Shown one piece after another: positions 51,940 through 61,036 of a stretch of DNA of 64,000 nt (position 1 is the first letter of the stretch; each line of letters opens with the position of its first letter). Under the pieces are notes generated by a model, which did not search any database, was not told where the DNA came from, and saw nothing but the letters and a program-made list of their open reading frames with translations. Both the position numbers and the translations under genes were made by a program. The stretch lies in NCBI GenBank assembly GCA_963753245.1, contig CAVWBK010000002.1:372001-436000 (forward strand), in the 5' to 3' direction. The DNA comes from VRUE01 sp963753245 (lineage in GTDB: Bacteria; Actinomycetota; Thermoleophilia; Solirubrobacterales; 70-9).

Positions 51940-52962
51940 TTGCGCCATCGGTGGAATAAAGCCCAAGCACGCCGCAGCCTGCGAGCGATCGTCGTGGCCC
52001 TCTGCGCCTGCGGTTGTGCGCTGGCGCCGGCCGCGATGGCAAAGAGCGGCGACCTCGGCTCGCTTGAATCAAAGCTGGCATCAGCAAAGGCAGAAGCCGG
52101 GTCGCTCGCCGGCCGGCTGCGCGCCGCTCAGGGGCAGCTATCAGCTGCCCAGCAGGAAGCTGCGGCGGCCGCTGCTCACGAAAAGCGGCTCTCGAACCTG
52201 CTCGCCGAAGGCGAATCCCATGCGGCCGAATTGCGTCAGAGGGTCGCGCGGGCGCAGGCGCAACTGGCGCTGCAGAGGCGGCGATTGGGAAGGGCAAAAG
52301 CTGCCCTAGCCAGCCGCCTGGTCGCGATCTATGAGAGCGGCTCCCCCAGTGAGGCGAGCGTCATCCTTGACTCTTCGAACTACAGCCAACTCGCGACCCG
52401 CGCCAGCTATCTGGCCCAGATCGAGAGCTCAGATGCTGCTCTTGCCAAGCGTGTGAGTCAGGTTCGCGACGCCGTCGCCGGCCGACTCAAGCGGATCAGA
52501 GCACTGCGGCGCCAGGCAGAGGCCTATGACCGAAGGTTGGCAGAGGCCCGCGGCGAAATCTCCGCCGTCCGTGGCAGGGCCGAATCGGCGGCCGCGACGC
52601 TGCGCTCGGTGGCCGCCGCCCGCAGCGCCTCGTTGGCGAATCTGAAGTCCCATATCGGCGGCTGGGTCGCTGCGATCGAAACCGCCGAAGCGGCGAGTCA
52701 TCAAACGGCCGAAGAAACCGTCGGACGCTGGCTCGGAGGGCCCTACTCGATCCCGACCTACATCGTCATGTGTGAGTCCGGCGGGGATTACGGTGCCGTC
52801 AACCCCTCCAGCGGCGCCGGTGGTGCATACCAGATCCTGCCCTCTACCTGGGAACTGTATGGCGGCCACGGCGCCCCGCAGGACGCCTCGAAGTCCGAAC
52901 AGGACTCGATCGCGGCCCAGATCTGGGCCGATTCCGGGCCGAGCGCCTGGGTCTGCGGCTGA
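51940..52962 (+). CDS. Secreted coiled-coil protein with transglycosylase/Rpf-like domain
   Basis: 340 residues. A signal sequence (IVVALCACGCALAPAAMA) is followed by a 190-residue coiled coil like the N-terminal hinge of CwlO/RipC-type hydrolases (SLESKLASAKAEAGSLAGRL). The last 75 residues are an Rpf/lysozyme-like fold (YIVMCESGGDYGAVNPSSGA, with the catalytic-type Glu and GGAYQILPSTWELYGG) and two Cys (one in CESGG, one at the end in VCG). It should cut peptidoglycan, perhaps under FtsX-like control of the coiled coil. The start is a TTG at 51940, so it may be poorly translated. Confidence 0.85.
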   Translation: MRHRWNKAQARRSLRAIVVALCACGCALAPAAMAKSGDLGSLESKLASAKAEAGSLAGRLRAAQGQLSAAQQEAAAAAAHEKRLSNLLAEGESHAAELRQRVARAQAQLALQRRRLGRAKAALASRLVAIYESGSPSEASVILDSSNYSQLATRASYLAQIESSDAALAKRVSQVRDAVAGRLKRIRALRRQAEAYDRRLAEARGEISAVRGRAESAAATLRSVAAARSASLANLKSHIGGWVAAIETAEAASHQTAEETVGRWLGGPYSIPTYIVMCESGGDYGAVNPSSGAGGAYQILPSTWELYGGHGAPQDASKSEQDSIAAQIWADSGPSAWVCG

Positions 52963-52972
52963 TCAGGCTCAA

Positions 52973-52992
52973 CCCCGCGCCGAGCGGCGGGG
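52973..52992 (+). terminator. Weak hairpin after the cell-wall hydrolase
   Basis: CCCCGC/GCGGGG stem with an 8-base loop 10 bases beyond the stop; no T run. Confidence 0.35.
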
Positions 52993-53174
52993 CTCATCTC
53001 CCCGTGACCTCAGGTGGGGATCGGCGGCTGCCATCATCGAGCGATCGAAACGAGCCGGAGCAACGAGCGTCTCGCAGGTCGCCTCGATCTCAAGGTCTAC
53101 CGCGCAGATAGCGAGAAAGGCCCTTTCACAGGATCGGTGCCATCTGCTCGGCTTGGCATTATCGACAGCCTTCC

Positions 53175-56100
53175 GTGAGCACACCCTCAGCCGTCCATCT
53201 CCACGCCCACAGCGAGTACTCGCTGCTCGATGGAGCCTGCAAGATCGAGGCGATGGCGGCGCGCGCCGCCGAGCTCGGCCAACCTGCCCTCGGCCTCACC
53301 GACCACGGTGTGATGAACGGTGCCGTTGATCTGTACAAGGCCTGTCACAGGCACGGGATCAAACCGATCATCGGACTCGAGGCCTACTTCGTCGAGGACC
53401 GCAGAGCGATCAAGGAGCAGGTCCGCTACGAGCGCAACCACCTGACCCTGCTCGCGGCAAGCGACAGCGGCTTCTCCAACCTGGTCAAGCTCACCTCGGC
53501 CGGCTTTCTCGAGGGCTTCTCGAGGGGTAAGGCCAACGTTGACATGGAGCTCCTGGCCGCTCACTCCGAGGGCGTGATCGTGCTCACCGGCTGCCTGCAG
53601 TCGCGCTTTTGCCGGCGCCTGGTCGAAGAGCGCGACGAGGACGCCCGCGCCCACCTCGACGACCTGGTCCAGGCCTTTGGCGCCGAGCAGGTCTACTTCG
53701 AGGTCCAAAAAAACGGTCTCGAGGAGCAGGAGCGGGCCAACCAGGGCATTGCCCGCTTCGCCCGCGAGCTGGGCCGGCCCCTGGTCGGTACCGCCGACGT
53801 GCACTATCTGCGCCGTGAGGATTTCGACAACCACGCGGCGTTGCTCTGCGTGCAGACGAAGTCAACGCTCGAGGCACCGAAGCTGAGCTTCGACACCAAC
53901 GAGTTCTACATAAAGAGCTCTGAGGAGATGGCCGAGTCCTTCGCCGAGTGGCCCGAGGCGGTGCCGACCTCGATCGAGATCGCCGAGCGTTGTGCGGTCG
54001 AGATCGAGCTCGGCAAGCTGCTCCTGCCTCAGTACCCGACCGCCGACGGCGAGCAGCCCGAGGCGATGTTGCGCCGGATCGCCGCTGAGGGCCTGCGTGG
54101 CCGCTACGGGGACCCGCCACCGGCCGAGGCGCTGGAGCGGATGGAGTTCGAGCTCGGCGTGATCGAGGAGATGGGGTTCTCCTCCTACTTTCTGATCGTC
54201 TGGGACTTCGTCCGCTATGCCAAGGAAAACGGGGTCGCGGTCGGGCCCGGTCGCGGTTCAGCCGCCGGCTCGATCGTCTCCTACGCCTTGCGAATCACCG
54301 ACCTCGACCCGCTCGCAGAGGGTCTTATCTTCGAGCGCTTCCTCAATCCCGGCCGCAAATCAATGCCCGACATCGACATCGATTTCTCGGTCCGAGGCCG
54401 GGAGCGGATGATCCGCTATGTCGCCGAGAAATACGGCCGCGAGTCGGTCGCCCAGATCATCACCTTTGGGAAGATGGCCCCGCGCGCGGCGACCCGCGAC
54501 GCCGCCCGCGTGCTCGGCTTCGATTATGGGACCGGAGATCGCCTAGCAAAGCAGATCCCGGAGCCGGTGATGGGTCGCAGCCCGTCCTTCGCGGATTGCC
54601 TTAAGCCGGGTCAGGAACTGCGCCGCACCTACGACGAGGAGCCCGATGCGAAGCGCATCGTCGACGTCGCCCAGGGTCTAGAGGGGATCATCCGCAACAA
54701 CTCGATCCACGCTGCGGCGGTCGTGATCGCAGATCGCCCGCTGCAGGAGATAGTGCCGCTGCAGCTCGCCGAGGACCGCAGCGCGCCGGGTGTCGCCAAC
54801 GGCGCCGGCGCGGCGAAGCCCGAGCGCCAGTACAAGATCGTCACCCAGTACTCGATGGGGCCGATCGAGGAGATTGGTCTGCTCAAGATGGACTTCCTCG
54901 GCCTGCGCAACCTCGACGTGATCGAGGATGCGATCGACATCATCCGCCGCTCGCGCGGCGAGGAGATCGAGATGGAGGCGATCCCGATCGACGATGCGAA
55001 GACCTACGCGATGCTCGCCGGGGGCGACTCGACCGGCGTTTTTCAGTTTGAGTCCGAAGGAATGCGCGAGGCCCTGCGCAAGGTAAAGCCGACCGAGTTC
55101 GCCGATCTGGTTGCCCTCGGAGCCCTCTACCGACCCGGCGCGATGGCCTACATCCCGGCTTATGCGAAAGGCAAGCGCGACCCCTCCACGGTGCGCTACC
55201 CCGATCCTCGCCTGCGGGCAATCACCGAGGAGACGCACGGCTGTGTGATCTACCAGGAGCAGCTGATGGAGATTTCACGCTCGATGGCGGGCTTCTCGGG
55301 GGCCGAGGCCGATGACCTGCGCAAGGCGATCGGCAAGAAGAAGCGCGACCTGATGGCGACGATGAAAGACAAATTCATGGGGGGGCTCGAGGCGTCAGGC
55401 ACCGCCCGCGGCGTCGCCAAGGATCTCTGGAAGCTAAATGAAGCTGCCGCCGATTACTCATTCAACAAGTCTCACGCGGCCTGCTACGGGCTGATCTCCT
55501 ACCGGACCGCCTATCTGAAGGCCAACTACCCGGCCGAGTACATGGCGGCCGTGATCTCCTCGGTGATGAACACCAAAGACAAGGTCCCCTTCTTCGTCAA
55601 CCGCTGTGCCGAGATGGGCATCGATGTGCTGCCCCCCGATGTCAACTCCTCCGATCACAGCTTCGTTGTCTCCAAGAACGCGATCCGCTTCGGGCTGGAC
55701 GCGGTCAAGAACGTTGGTCACGCGGCGGTCGAGGCGATCCTGCGTGCGCGGCAGGACGCGAGGATCGAATCGATCTGGGATTTCTGCGAGCGGGTCGACT
55801 CGCGCGCGGTCAACAAACGCGCGATCGAATGCCTGATCAAGTGCGGTGCCCTGGACTCGACCGGGGCGACGCGCCAGGGGATGCTCGAGGCGCTGCCGGC
55901 CGCCCAATCGGCGGGCCAAAAGGCACAGGAGGATGCGCAGCTCGGTCAGGGTTCGATCTTTGACTTCGGCTCTGAGGAGGAGGCCAGCGGACTGGCCCGA
56001 GGCGCCGCCCATCATCGGCCGCCGATCTCGGCAGCCGAGTTCGAGCGCTCGACGTTGCTTGCGATGGAGAAGGAGACCCTCGGCACCTATCTGTCCTCGC

Positions 56101-56708
56101 ATCCGCTCACCGAAGTTCGCGACGCCCTGCGCAGCCGGGTCGACTGCTCCCTTGCCGAGCTCGCCAGCAAGCCCGACGGGGCTTGGGTGACGGTTGGCGG
56201 GATCGTCACGGCCTGCAAAAAGATCCGCACCAAGAGCGGTTCACAGATGATGTTCGCGACCCTCGATGACGTCGAGGGTCAGGTCGAGATGCTGGTCTTC
56301 AAGGCCGATCAGGCCGAGAGTGCTGGCCTGATCGCCCCCGACGTGGTGGTTCTCGTTCGCGGTCGCCTCGATCACAAGGATCGCGGCGAGACGAAGCTGG
56401 TCGTCCAAGAGGCCGAGCGCTTTGATCCAGACCACGAGGAGATCGCGCGGGCCAGCGCCAAGGCGAGCGCGCCCTCGGCACCGCTGACGCTGACGATCGA
56501 TGCGGCCAAGTTCACCCCCGGCCTCTTCGACGAGCTGAAGGCCGTCTTCGAGCATCACAAGGGCGATGCCAACGTGCATGTAGCGATCAGCCCGCAGGAT
56601 GGCGAGCCGACGACGCTGGTGCTCGGCGATGCATATCGAGTGCGGCACACGAGTGGCCTGCGGGCCGAGCTCGGACAGGTTCTCGGACCCGACTCCCTCG
56701 CGGCCTAG
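53175..56708 (+). CDS. dnaE: DNA polymerase III alpha subunit
   Basis: 1177 residues, full DnaE1-type length. PHP domain HLHAHSEYSLLDGA at the N terminus with intact metal residues; polymerase catalytic acids in SMPDIDIDFSVRGRERM; fingers with NNSIHAAAVVIAD and FSGAEADDLRKAIGKKKRD; OB domain at about residue 995 (VTVGGIVTACKKIRTKSGSQ). Chromosomal replicase. GTG start. The roughly 210-base gap before it has nothing else. Confidence 0.97.
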   Translation: MSTPSAVHLHAHSEYSLLDGACKIEAMAARAAELGQPALGLTDHGVMNGAVDLYKACHRHGIKPIIGLEAYFVEDRRAIKEQVRYERNHLTLLAASDSGFSNLVKLTSAGFLEGFSRGKANVDMELLAAHSEGVIVLTGCLQSRFCRRLVEERDEDARAHLDDLVQAFGAEQVYFEVQKNGLEEQERANQGIARFARELGRPLVGTADVHYLRREDFDNHAALLCVQTKSTLEAPKLSFDTNEFYIKSSEEMAESFAEWPEAVPTSIEIAERCAVEIELGKLLLPQYPTADGEQPEAMLRRIAAEGLRGRYGDPPPAEALERMEFELGVIEEMGFSSYFLIVWDFVRYAKENGVAVGPGRGSAAGSIVSYALRITDLDPLAEGLIFERFLNPGRKSMPDIDIDFSVRGRERMIRYVAEKYGRESVAQIITFGKMAPRAATRDAARVLGFDYGTGDRLAKQIPEPVMGRSPSFADCLKPGQELRRTYDEEPDAKRIVDVAQGLEGIIRNNSIHAAAVVIADRPLQEIVPLQLAEDRSAPGVANGAGAAKPERQYKIVTQYSMGPIEEIGLLKMDFLGLRNLDVIEDAIDIIRRSRGEEIEMEAIPIDDAKTYAMLAGGDSTGVFQFESEGMREALRKVKPTEFADLVALGALYRPGAMAYIPAYAKGKRDPSTVRYPDPRLRAITEETHGCVIYQEQLMEISRSMAGFSGAEADDLRKAIGKKKRDLMATMKDKFMGGLEASGTARGVAKDLWKLNEAAADYSFNKSHAACYGLISYRTAYLKANYPAEYMAAVISSVMNTKDKVPFFVNRCAEMGIDVLPPDVNSSDHSFVVSKNAIRFGLDAVKNVGHAAVEAILRARQDARIESIWDFCERVDSRAVNKRAIECLIKCGALDSTGATRQGMLEALPAAQSAGQKAQEDAQLGQGSIFDFGSEEEASGLARGAAHHRPPISAAEFERSTLLAMEKETLGTYLSSHPLTEVRDALRSRVDCSLAELASKPDGAWVTVGGIVTACKKIRTKSGSQMMFATLDDVEGQVEMLVFKADQAESAGLIAPDVVVLVRGRLDHKDRGETKLVVQEAERFDPDHEEIARASAKASAPSAPLTLTIDAAKFTPGLFDELKAVFEHHKGDANVHVAISPQDGEPTTLVLGDAYRVRHTSGLRAELGQVLGPDSLAA

Positions 56709-56717
56709 ACTTTGTCG

Positions 56718-57092
56718 ATGCCCGCTACGCGGATCGCTTCCGGCGAGTGTCGTCAGTGTCGCTCCTTTTGCGACAAGATGATCGAGCCGCGCGGCTGCGT
56801 CGAGTTGCGCTGCAGCTATCTCTACAGCTACCACGACATCCTCACCGGCGTCCAGTACCTCGGTTGCATGCAGGGTGTCTATGGCGCCAAGGTCGAACTC
56901 GATGCGGTGCTTGGACCCGGCGGTTTTGGCGGCGTGAAGATGACCGGCGAGCCGCTGCCCCACTGTCCGTTCTCAGTCGAGCGCGCCTATGAGGGCTCCG
57001 GCTCTTCCTATGAGTGCACCAATCGGCGCTTCTTCGATTGTGGCGATCAGGGCGCCGAGGGCTTGCGCGCCTTCGATTTGCGCGATCTCTAG
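56718..57092 (+). CDS. Cysteine-rich protein of unknown function
   Basis: 124 residues with ten cysteines, including CRQCRSFCDKM, RGCVELRCSYLYSYHD and, near the end, YECTNRRFFDCGD. The layout suggests zinc- or iron-sulfur-binding clusters rather than disulfides, as there is no signal peptide. It is 9 bases after dnaE and 17 bases before the acyl-CoA dehydrogenase. I recognise no family. Confidence 0.7.
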   Translation: MPATRIASGECRQCRSFCDKMIEPRGCVELRCSYLYSYHDILTGVQYLGCMQGVYGAKVELDAVLGPGGFGGVKMTGEPLPHCPFSVERAYEGSGSSYECTNRRFFDCGDQGAEGLRAFDLRDL

Positions 57093-57109
57093 ACCGCCCC
57101 GGCGAGACG

Positions 57110-58438
57110 ATGACACAGTCTCATGTAGCATCGCGCTCGATGACGACCCCCGACGCAACCGCGACAACGGCCGATGAAATCGTCGCCGAGGCTGCCGGAA
57201 GCGTCGCTGCAGAGGAGCCGAGCGGTCCTCAGTTCACGCTCGAGCTAAACCAGGACCAGAAGGACATCCGGGAGTGGGTGCACGGCTTTGCCGAGAGCGT
57301 CGTGCGGCCCGCGGCCTCCGAGTGGGACGAGCGCGAGGAGACGCCCTGGCCGGTGATTCAGGAGGCAGCCAAGATCGGCCTCTATGGATTCGAAGGGCTG
57401 GCCCAGTTCTGGGCCGATGAAACCGGTTTGACGCTGCCGATCGTCAACGAGGAGCTCTTTTGGGGCGATGCCGGCATTGGCATGTCGATCTTCGGCACCT
57501 CGCTGGCGGTCGCGGCGATCTTCGGGCAGGGCACACCCGAGCAGCTCGGCGAGTGGATTCCACAGTGCTTCGGTAGTGCCGAGGAGCCTAAGGTCGCAGC
57601 CTTCTGCGCATCGGAGCCCGATGCAGGCTCCGATGTCTCGGCGATCCGGACCTCGGCCAAATACGAGGAGGCCAGCGACGAGTGGGTCCTCAACGGCCAG
57701 AAGGCCTGGGCAACCAACGGCGGCATCGCTGAGGTCCACGTTGTGATCGCCTCCGTTGACCGTGAGCTTGGCTCACGCGGTCACGCTGCCTTCGTCATTC
57801 CTCCGGGAACCGCCGGGTGCGAGCAGGGCGCGAAGGTAAAAAAGCACGGTCTGCGTGCCTCCCACACCGCCGACGTCCATCTCGATGAGTGTCGAGTCCC
57901 TGGGTCCTGCCTGCTGGGCGGCAAAGAGAAGCTCGACGAGCGCCTAGCGCGGGTGCGGGAGGGCAAGAAGTCAAAGTCGCAGGCCGCGATGCAGACCTTC
58001 GAGGCGAGTCGTCCGACCGTCGGTGCGCAGGCGATCGGCATCGCCCGCGCGGCCTATGAGTACTCGCTCGGATACGCCAAGGAGCGCCAGCAGTTTGGCC
58101 GCCCGATCATCGAGAACCAGGCGATCGCCTTCGCGCTCGCCGACATGAAGCTCGAGATCGACGCCGCCCGCCTGTTGGTCTGGCGCGGCGCCTGGATGGG
58201 ACGCTCAGGACAGACCTTCGAGAACGCCGAGGGCTCGATGGCCAAGCTGAAGGCCGGCGAGGTCGCCGTCTGGGCGACCGAGCGGGCGATTCAGATCCTC
58301 GGCGGCAACGGCTACACGCGCGAGTTCCCGGTCGAGCGCATGCACCGCGACGCGAAGATCTACACGATATTTGAGGGCACCTCAGAGATCCAACGTCTGG
58401 TCATCTCCCGCGCGATCTCCGGCATGCAGATCAAATAG
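57110..58438 (+). CDS. Acyl-CoA dehydrogenase
   Basis: 442 residues from the ATG at 57110 (57140 is an equal candidate; both have weak ribosome sites). FAD-dependent alpha,beta-dehydrogenation of acyl-CoA. N domain FAESVVRPAASEWDEREETP; FAD site CASEPDAGSDVSAIRTSAKY; C domain ASRPTVGAQAIGIARAAYEY and AKERQQFGRPI; the catalytic Glu lies in IFEGTSEIQRLVIS. The polar N terminus (first 40 residues) is longer than usual. Substrate length unknown. Confidence 0.93.
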   Translation: MTQSHVASRSMTTPDATATTADEIVAEAAGSVAAEEPSGPQFTLELNQDQKDIREWVHGFAESVVRPAASEWDEREETPWPVIQEAAKIGLYGFEGLAQFWADETGLTLPIVNEELFWGDAGIGMSIFGTSLAVAAIFGQGTPEQLGEWIPQCFGSAEEPKVAAFCASEPDAGSDVSAIRTSAKYEEASDEWVLNGQKAWATNGGIAEVHVVIASVDRELGSRGHAAFVIPPGTAGCEQGAKVKKHGLRASHTADVHLDECRVPGSCLLGGKEKLDERLARVREGKKSKSQAAMQTFEASRPTVGAQAIGIARAAYEYSLGYAKERQQFGRPIIENQAIAFALADMKLEIDAARLLVWRGAWMGRSGQTFENAEGSMAKLKAGEVAVWATERAIQILGGNGYTREFPVERMHRDAKIYTIFEGTSEIQRLVISRAISGMQIK

Positions 58439-58447
58439 GCCGGGGGG

Positions 58448-59311
58448 CTAGCTGGCGCGGGCTTTGAGGCCTTCTCGACGCAGTCGCTTGGCGGCTGTCA
58501 CTTCCCGGCGGTCGGCGCCTTTCTTAGCCGGACCGGGCGTCTCCAGGGTCGCCGGCAAGCCCTCAAATCGCGGCTCCGAGAGAAAGGTTGCCAGTCCCTT
58601 TTTGCCCATCTCGCCCCTGCCGATATTGGCGTGACGATCGCGGCATGAACCGAGCGGTGCGGCGGCGTCGTTGATGTGAAGGCAGCGCAGCCGCTCGAGG
58701 CCGACCTTACGATCGGCCTCCTCGACGACCGCACTGAGGCTTGCCTCATCGGTGACGTCATAGCCCTGCACGAAGAGGTGACAGGAGTCCAGGCAAAGCC
58801 CGAGCCGCTCGCCGCCGCCAGCCAGCCCGATCAGCTCGGCAGTCTGGTCGAAATCACGTCCCAAAAGGCCCTTGTGCCCGGCGGTCTGCTCGAGCAACAG
58901 CGGACAGGAATCGCTGTTTTTCAAGGCGGCGGCGATCACTTTCGCGGCGCGCTTCATCGAAGGTCCGAGCGGCTCGCCTTTCTGGGCGCCCGGGTGCAGG
59001 ACGACGCCGGTGGCGCCAATCCCGTCGCCGATCCGCAGCGCATGGGTCAGAGCGGTCAGCGACTTCTTGCGCAGCTCCAAGTCCCTGGTCGCGCAGTTAA
59101 TCAGGTAGACGGCGTGGATCACGACGGCCTTGACCTCCGATCCCTCCATCGCCTCGCGAAAGGCGGAGAAATCGGCCTCTCCGTAGCGGGTTGGGCGCCA
59201 CATGCGCGGGCTCTGGTGAAAGATCTGGATGGATTCGCAGCCAAGCTCGCTGCCCCGCTCGATCGCCCTCTCCAGGCCCCCAGCGGTCGAGACGTGTGCG
59301 CCGATCAGCAT
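58448..59311 (-). CDS. nfo: Endonuclease IV (AP endonuclease)
   Basis: 287 residues. Cuts DNA at abasic sites in base-excision repair. A TIM barrel with all zinc ligands in place: VVIHAVYL, GVVLHPGAQ, LLLEQTAGH, LDSCHLFVQGYD, LHINDAAAPLGSCRDRHANI and LETPG. A three-zinc site is therefore expected. It converges on the acyl-CoA dehydrogenase with only 9 bases between stops. Confidence 0.96.
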   Translation of the reverse strand: MLIGAHVSTAGGLERAIERGSELGCESIQIFHQSPRMWRPTRYGEADFSAFREAMEGSEVKAVVIHAVYLINCATRDLELRKKSLTALTHALRIGDGIGATGVVLHPGAQKGEPLGPSMKRAAKVIAAALKNSDSCPLLLEQTAGHKGLLGRDFDQTAELIGLAGGGERLGLCLDSCHLFVQGYDVTDEASLSAVVEEADRKVGLERLRCLHINDAAAPLGSCRDRHANIGRGEMGKKGLATFLSEPRFEGLPATLETPGPAKKGADRREVTAAKRLRREGLKARAS

Positions 59312-59530
59312 GAGCCCGGCAGTCTTTCAGAGCGCCCTCATGCGCCCGAGCCGGCGTCGCTCGGCGGCTGCGGACCCGTGCCCAACGCCCCCGAAACCAG
59401 GCGCCCGCGCTCAGCCGCTCTCCTGCCGGACGTGGGCCGGGCCGGGATCGTCAAGACCGGCCGGCCATCTCCGGTCAAGACAACCTTGCATCGGTGATCG
59501 GCATCCGCCCCAGGAGGGCACTGTGGAAAC

Positions 59531-60910
59531 ATGCGCGCCGACCTCGTGGCCGCCGTCTCCTCCATCCGCCTGCGCTTTGCCCCCTCACCGACGGGTGCCC
59601 TGCATATCGGCGGAGCGAGGACGGCGCTCTACAACTGGCTCGCCGCCCGCCATGACGATGGCGCCCTCGTGCTGCGAATCGAGGACACCGACCGCGAGCG
59701 TTCCACCGAGGAGAACGTCGAGCAGATCCTCGATGCCTTGCGTTGGCTGGAACTCGACTGGGACGAGGGGCCGATCTCCCAGCTATCGCGGGCAGAGCGC
59801 CACGGTCAGGCCTTGGCGCGGCTGCTTGAGTCCGGCGCCGCCTATCGCGATACCGCCACCGCCAAGGAGGTCGAGGCCTGGAAGGCTGAGCACGGCGCCG
59901 ATCGCGGCTACCGCGGCGAGCCGGTCGATGACCCCGGCGCGGCCGTGCGCCTGCGGGTCCCCGACAACGGCGAGACCGTCGTTGAGGATCTGATCCGCGG
60001 CCGCGTCGCCTTCCCGAATCGCAGCTATGACGACTTCGTGATCGCGCGCGGCGATGGCAGCGTCCTCTACAACTTCGCGGTCGCGGTTGATGATGCGGAG
60101 ATGGCGATCAGCGACGTCGTGCGCGGCGATGATCATCTCTCCAACACGCCGAAGCAGCTACTGGTGCTGGCGGCACTCGGGTACCGCGCCCCGCGCTATG
60201 CGCACCTACCGCTGCTGCACGGACCCGACGGGCGCAAGCTCTCAAAGCGCCACGGGGCGGCTTCCGTGCAGGAGCTGCGCGAGGCCGGCTACCTGCCGGC
60301 CGCCCTGCGGAATTACCTCGCGCTGCTGGGCTGGGGAACCGATGATGACGCCACGCTGCTCACAACCTCGCAACTGGTCGAGCGCTTCAGGATCGAGGAC
60401 GTCGGCGTCGCCGCGGCGATCTTCGACGAGAAGAAGCTGCGCTGGATCAACGGCCGCTACATGCGCGAGATGTCCGTCGATGACTACACAGCCGTGGTCG
60501 CCCGCCATCTTGACCGCGAGCCCGATCCACGGCTGCGCGAGGCTTGTGAGATCGCCCAGGACAAAGCCCAGACCCTCGCCGAGGTCTGGCCGCTGATTCG
60601 CTTTGCCTTCGGGCCACCGATCAAGGACGATTCGGCCTGGCACAAGGTGATGAAGGACGGGTCCGCTGCCCTCTTGCTGGCAGCCCGCGCAGCGCTTTCC
60701 AGCGCGGAGGCCTTTGACCCGAGCTCGATTGAGGCTGTTCTCTCGCCCCTGCCTACCCAGCTCGAAGTCAAGCCCGGCCGCCTCTATCAGCCGATCCGCG
60801 TCGCGATCACCGGCACCAGCGTCTCACCGGGGATCTTCGAGTCCCTGGCGCTGCTCGGCCGCGATGAATCGCTGGCGCGGATCTCCGCCGCCGTCGATCG
60901 CCTTCAGTAA
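59531..60910 (+). CDS. gltX: Glutamate--tRNA ligase
   Basis: 459 residues. Class I: HIGH-like FAPSPTGALHIGGARTALY near residue 17, DTDRERS, and KMSKS-type GRKLSKRHGAASV. Discrimination of tRNA-Glu from tRNA-Gln (for the amidotransferase route) is not decidable. An AGGAGG site lies 13 bases upstream of the ATG at 59531. The roughly 220-base region before it holds no gene. Confidence 0.97.
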   Translation: MRADLVAAVSSIRLRFAPSPTGALHIGGARTALYNWLAARHDDGALVLRIEDTDRERSTEENVEQILDALRWLELDWDEGPISQLSRAERHGQALARLLESGAAYRDTATAKEVEAWKAEHGADRGYRGEPVDDPGAAVRLRVPDNGETVVEDLIRGRVAFPNRSYDDFVIARGDGSVLYNFAVAVDDAEMAISDVVRGDDHLSNTPKQLLVLAALGYRAPRYAHLPLLHGPDGRKLSKRHGAASVQELREAGYLPAALRNYLALLGWGTDDDATLLTTSQLVERFRIEDVGVAAAIFDEKKLRWINGRYMREMSVDDYTAVVARHLDREPDPRLREACEIAQDKAQTLAEVWPLIRFAFGPPIKDDSAWHKVMKDGSAALLLAARAALSSAEAFDPSSIEAVLSPLPTQLEVKPGRLYQPIRVAITGTSVSPGIFESLALLGRDESLARISAAVDRLQ

Positions 60911-61036
60911 CCGAGACAAAGCGGCGCCGCAAATCGGCCGCGCTGGATAAGACACTGGGAAACATCCCCAATTTTGGGGATGGCCCTGCTAAACCGAACG
61001 TCCTGCATTGCCGATGGATAGGCGAGCAAATCGCCC

